From Caballeronia arvi (GTDB taxonomy: Bacteria; Pseudomonadota; Gammaproteobacteria; Burkholderiales; Burkholderiaceae), in assembly GCF_001544695.2 (NCBI RefSeq), contig NZ_FCOM02000048.1:1-64000 (forward strand): a stretch of 64,000 nucleotides of DNA, in the 5' to 3' direction. Below the pieces are notes generated by a model. That model was not told where the DNA came from and did no database searches. It saw only the letters and a program-made list of their open reading frames with translations. How positions within the stretch are numbered: the first letter of the stretch is position 1; the number at the start of each line of letters is the position of its first letter. Below, in pieces: positions 61,241 to 64,000 of the stretch. The translations under genes and the position numbers were made by a program.

Positions 61241-63184
61241 TCAAACCGCCTCAGCAGTCTGCCCACCGAGATAAGCCTCAATAACCTTCTCATTAGCCTG
61301 AATCTCGGAAGGCTTCCCTTCAGCGATTTTCTGCCCAAAGTCGAGCACCGACACCACATCACACACGCTCATCACCACATCCATATGATGCTCGATCAAC
61401 ACGAGCGTGATGCCGTGATTGCGCACCTTCCGAATGATCGCGACGAGTTCGCGAATATCCGGCGCGGTCAAGCCAGCCGCAGGCTCATCGAGCAAAAGCA
61501 ACTGCGGATCGAGCGCCAGCGCACGCGCAATCTCCAGCAGCCGCTGCTTACCATAAGGCAAGTTCCGCGCTTCCTCGCCAGCGACATTCTCCAGCCCGAC
61601 AAAGCGCAGCATATTGAAAGCCCGCTCGCGCGCTGCGCGCTCTTCACGCCGATACCGCGAACTCATCACGCCGACATCCGCGAAATTCGACTTGAAGGTG
61701 TGATGCAAACCCACGAGCACATTCTCCAGCGCCGTCATCTCGCCAAAGAGCTGCACGTTCTGAAACGTCCGCGCGATGCCCGACAGCGCAATCTTCGACG
61801 ACGTACGTCCCGCAAGCGATTGCCCTTCGTATTCGATCGTGCCCGCAGTCGGCACATAGATGCCCGTCAGCACGTTCATCATCGTGCTCTTGCCGGAACC
61901 GTTCGGACCGATGAGGCCGTGAATCGTGCCTCGCTTCACCGTCAGGTTCACGTCGTTCAACGCCTTCAGGCCGCTGAACTGCATCAGCACGCCGCGCACG
62001 TCGAGAAGCGTCTGCGCGCCTTGCGTGGCGACCGCCGCAACGGCATCGTCCTCGCGCGTATGGCTCGCGAGCTCATCGGTATCGACCTTCGTCACGCGCA
62101 CGCGGCCTAGATTCAATGTCTTGCGCACGAAGCCTACGATGCCATCCTGCAAGTAATAAACCACCAGCAGGATCATCAGGCCGAAGATGGTGAGACGCCA
62201 GTCCGTCAGCGCGTCGATCCAGAAGGAAAACACCGCAAGTCCCGCCGTGCCGACGATCGGCACCGCCACACGCTGCGGCGTCGTGGTCTTGCGCATCAGC
62301 GCGAGCACCGCGCCCGCAACGACGACCACCGCCAGCGCCGTCGCCACTACGCGAAAATTCGCTATGTCGTCGAGCAGCTTCGGCAACAGCACGATGACCG
62401 TCGAGCCGATGATCGCGCCCGTGCGCGTCTTGCGCCCGCCCATGATGATCGCGAGCAGGAACAGAATCGTCAGCTCGAAGTTATACGTGTTTGGCGAAAT
62501 GTACTGCTCCGAGTACGAATAGAGACAGCCCGCCAGCCCCGCGAAACCCGCGCTGATGACGAACGCATACACCTTGTAGCGATACACCGACACGCCCATG
62601 CAATCCGATGCGATCGGGCTGTCGCGCAACGCTTCGAACGCGCGCCCCAGATGCGACTTCAGCACGCGATGCACGACGATCAGCGACAGCACGAGCATCG
62701 CCGCGACGAGCCAGTAATACTCGACTTCGTCAAGCTTGTGACCGGCGAACATCGGCTTCGGGATCTTGAGGCCCATCGGTCCGTTCGTCAGAAAGTCCAT
62801 CTCGTTGATGAGAATCTGGATGATCGTGCCGAACGCGAGCGTCACCATCGCGAGATAAGGTCCCGACACACGCAGCGCGGGCAAGGCGAGGATCGCGCCG
62901 AAGGCCGCCGTGACGAGTATCGCGAGCGGCGCCGTCACATAGAACGGCATACCGAGCTTGATGAAGAGCACGCCCGCCGTGTACGCGCCCACGCCGAACA
63001 GGCCCGCATGACCGAGCGAAACCTGTCCCGTATATCCCACCACGATATCGAGCCCGAACAACAGGATCGCGTAAATCATGATGGTTTCGACCAGATGGAT
63101 GTAGTACGGATTGCCCGATACCACCGGAAAAATCATGAGCGCGGCAAGTCCGACAAGCGCCGCGATCCAGTTCTTTGCTTTCAT
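61241..63184 (-). CDS. Fused LivM permease and LivG ATPase
   Basis: 647 residues from the ATG at 63184 with GAGG upstream. Residues about 1-370 form the LivM permease (about ten transmembrane segments; GYTGQVSLGHAGLFGVGAY). A linker to about 400 leads to the LivG ATPase with GPNGSGKST, LPYGKQRLLEIARAL and LLLDEPAAGL. Such fusions are known in Burkholderiaceae. It forms the transporter with LivH (upstream), LivF and a periplasmic binding protein not seen here. Confidence 0.93.
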   Translation of the reverse strand: MKAKNWIAALVGLAALMIFPVVSGNPYYIHLVETIMIYAILLFGLDIVVGYTGQVSLGHAGLFGVGAYTAGVLFIKLGMPFYVTAPLAILVTAAFGAILALPALRVSGPYLAMVTLAFGTIIQILINEMDFLTNGPMGLKIPKPMFAGHKLDEVEYYWLVAAMLVLSLIVVHRVLKSHLGRAFEALRDSPIASDCMGVSVYRYKVYAFVISAGFAGLAGCLYSYSEQYISPNTYNFELTILFLLAIIMGGRKTRTGAIIGSTVIVLLPKLLDDIANFRVVATALAVVVVAGAVLALMRKTTTPQRVAVPIVGTAGLAVFSFWIDALTDWRLTIFGLMILLVVYYLQDGIVGFVRKTLNLGRVRVTKVDTDELASHTREDDAVAAVATQGAQTLLDVRGVLMQFSGLKALNDVNLTVKRGTIHGLIGPNGSGKSTMMNVLTGIYVPTAGTIEYEGQSLAGRTSSKIALSGIARTFQNVQLFGEMTALENVLVGLHHTFKSNFADVGVMSSRYRREERAARERAFNMLRFVGLENVAGEEARNLPYGKQRLLEIARALALDPQLLLLDEPAAGLTAPDIRELVAIIRKVRNHGITLVLIEHHMDVVMSVCDVVSVLDFGQKIAEGKPSEIQANEKVIEAYLGGQTAEAV

Positions 63185-63194
63185 CGTCGCCGCC

Positions 63195-64000
63195 TCAGAC
63201 TTTCTTGATCGCCGTCTTGCCGAACAGACCTGCCGGTTTGACCGCAAGCACGATCAAGAGCAGCACGAGCCCCGGCACGTCTTTGTAGCCGGTGGAAATG
63301 TAGAAGCCGGTCGTCGTCTCCGCGATGCCGAGTATCATCCCGCCGACGATGATGCCCATGCCGCTCGACAAGCCGCCGATGATCGCCACGGCGAACGCCT
63401 TGAGGCCGAGCACCGCGCCCATCGTTGCGCCGGTCAACGTGAGCGGCGCGATCAAAACCCCTGCAAATGCAGCGGTCAACGACGAAAGCGCATACGAGAA
63501 CGTGATGACGAGCCCCGTGTTGATGCCCATCAGCGATGCCGCATCGCGGTCGTTCGCCGTCGCGACCACGGCCTTGCCGAAGATCGTCTTGCGATTAAAG
63601 AACTCGACTGCGAGCATCATCACGAGCGCGCCGCCGACGACGAGCAGTTCCATCGGCAGCACATTCGCGCCGAAGATCTTCAGCGGCGCTTCGGGTAAAG
63701 GCGAAGGAAAGCGCAGATCGTCGCGGCCCCAGACGTTTTCCGCGACGTTCTTGAAGATGATGCCGAGCGCGATCGTCGACATGATCCAGCCGAACTCGGA
63801 CTTGATCCTGATGGCAGGCCGCACGCCGATGCGCTCGACGAACGAGCCCTGCACGAGCCCGAAGAGACACACTAGCGGAATCATCAGCCAGTAGTTCACG
63901 CCCGCCGAGACGAGCGTCAGGCCGACGAGCGCGCCGAGCATCAGCGCATCGCCCTGACCAAAGTTCAGCGTGCCCGATGTGGCGAACGTGAGTTGATAGC
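63195..64000 (-). CDS. livH: LivH-type branched-chain amino acid ABC permease (partial, 5' end off window)
   Basis: The frame is open to the right edge; the visible part is about 267 residues with seven to eight transmembrane segments. It includes LNFGQGDALMLGALVG near the edge, ANDRDAASLMGIN, and AIIGGLSSGMGIIVGGMILG. Its stop is 10 bases before the fused LivM-LivG start, so they are one operon. The N-terminus lies beyond 64000. Confidence 0.92.
   Translation of the reverse strand, partial: YQLTFATSGTLNFGQGDALMLGALVGLTLVSAGVNYWLMIPLVCLFGLVQGSFVERIGVRPAIRIKSEFGWIMSTIALGIIFKNVAENVWGRDDLRFPSPLPEAPLKIFGANVLPMELLVVGGALVMMLAVEFFNRKTIFGKAVVATANDRDAASLMGINTGLVITFSYALSSLTAAFAGVLIAPLTLTGATMGAVLGLKAFAVAIIGGLSSGMGIIVGGMILGIAETTTGFYISTGYKDVPGLVLLLIVLAVKPAGLFGKTAIKKV

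Noticed and set aside
60646-61362. Two short frames in the large inverted repeat sharing a CCCKESNQRNSYPQPKHF segment
   Set aside because: They match only because they lie in the two arms of the repeat; no start signals, and one runs into the end of the LivG part.
1-64000. CRISPR arrays, rRNA genes, prophage or plasmid origin
   Set aside because: No regularly spaced repeat array, no rRNA-like sequence, no integrase, phage structural or replication-initiation gene seen.

Overview
The window looks like part of a Burkholderiaceae chromosome or megaplasmid (Caballeronia/Paraburkholderia type). This rests on high GC with strong third-position G/C bias, a Porin_4-type porin, a fused LivM-LivG transporter protein, an H-NS of the short Burkholderia style, and many LysR regulators. 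Genus is inferred from gene content only.

Layout. (a) 1-5.6 kb is sparsely coding and visibly more AT-rich. It holds 21-bp tandem direct repeats, a polysaccharide deacetylase, two paralogous DJ-1/AraC regulators and a possible transposase scrap, and it ends at a tRNA-Val(GAC): accessory DNA beside a tRNA. (b) 5.8-11.5 kb has a small membrane protein, a DUF3100 membrane protein, an aldehyde dehydrogenase and a 3-hydroxyisobutyrate-dehydrogenase-family enzyme, divergent from a LysR regulator and a nucleoside deaminase. (c) 11.5-20.4 kb has catechol 1,2-dioxygenase (catA) and an eight-gene minus-strand operon for a tryptophan-tryptophylquinone amine dehydrogenase (aauB-mauE-mauD-aauA), two cytochromes c, an aldehyde dehydrogenase and a porin, preceded by an AraC regulator. 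(d) 20.6-33.1 kb is a rearranged iac (indole-3-acetic acid catabolism) locus: MFS transporter, iacF, LysR, iacC, iacD, PAS histidine kinase, iacA-B-I-H-E, response regulator, iacG. (e) 33.2-37.9 kb is a ureide/urate module: uraD, a LysR regulator, an MFS carrier, and two 5-hydroxyisourate hydrolases, one Tat-exported. (f) 38-43.5 kb has an H-NS with a duplicated DNA-binding domain, VOC, Ohr, a candidate sRNA with a PmrA-like box, and an OmpR-type two-component system. (g) 43.6-46.8 kb is a periplasmic methionine sulfoxide repair operon (Tat-MsrB, DipZ, exported MsrA). (h) 46.7-64 kb is mostly housekeeping or transport: aminotransferase, ArgP-like regulator, DUF427, ketopantoate reductase, GntR regulator, ferritin-like protein, 1-Cys peroxiredoxin, APC permease, CoA transferase, Kup, an AroE-like protein and a Liv ABC transporter whose genes are split by a large inverted repeat.

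The most notable reading is that (c) and (d) together form one metabolic island. A periplasmic amine dehydrogenase could turn tryptamine (or phenylethylamine/tyramine) into the aldehyde. The co-operonic aldehyde dehydrogenase could make indole-3-acetic acid, the Iac proteins degrade it to catechol, and CatA opens the ring. Each step is supported by family recognition and proximity; the linkage is inference.
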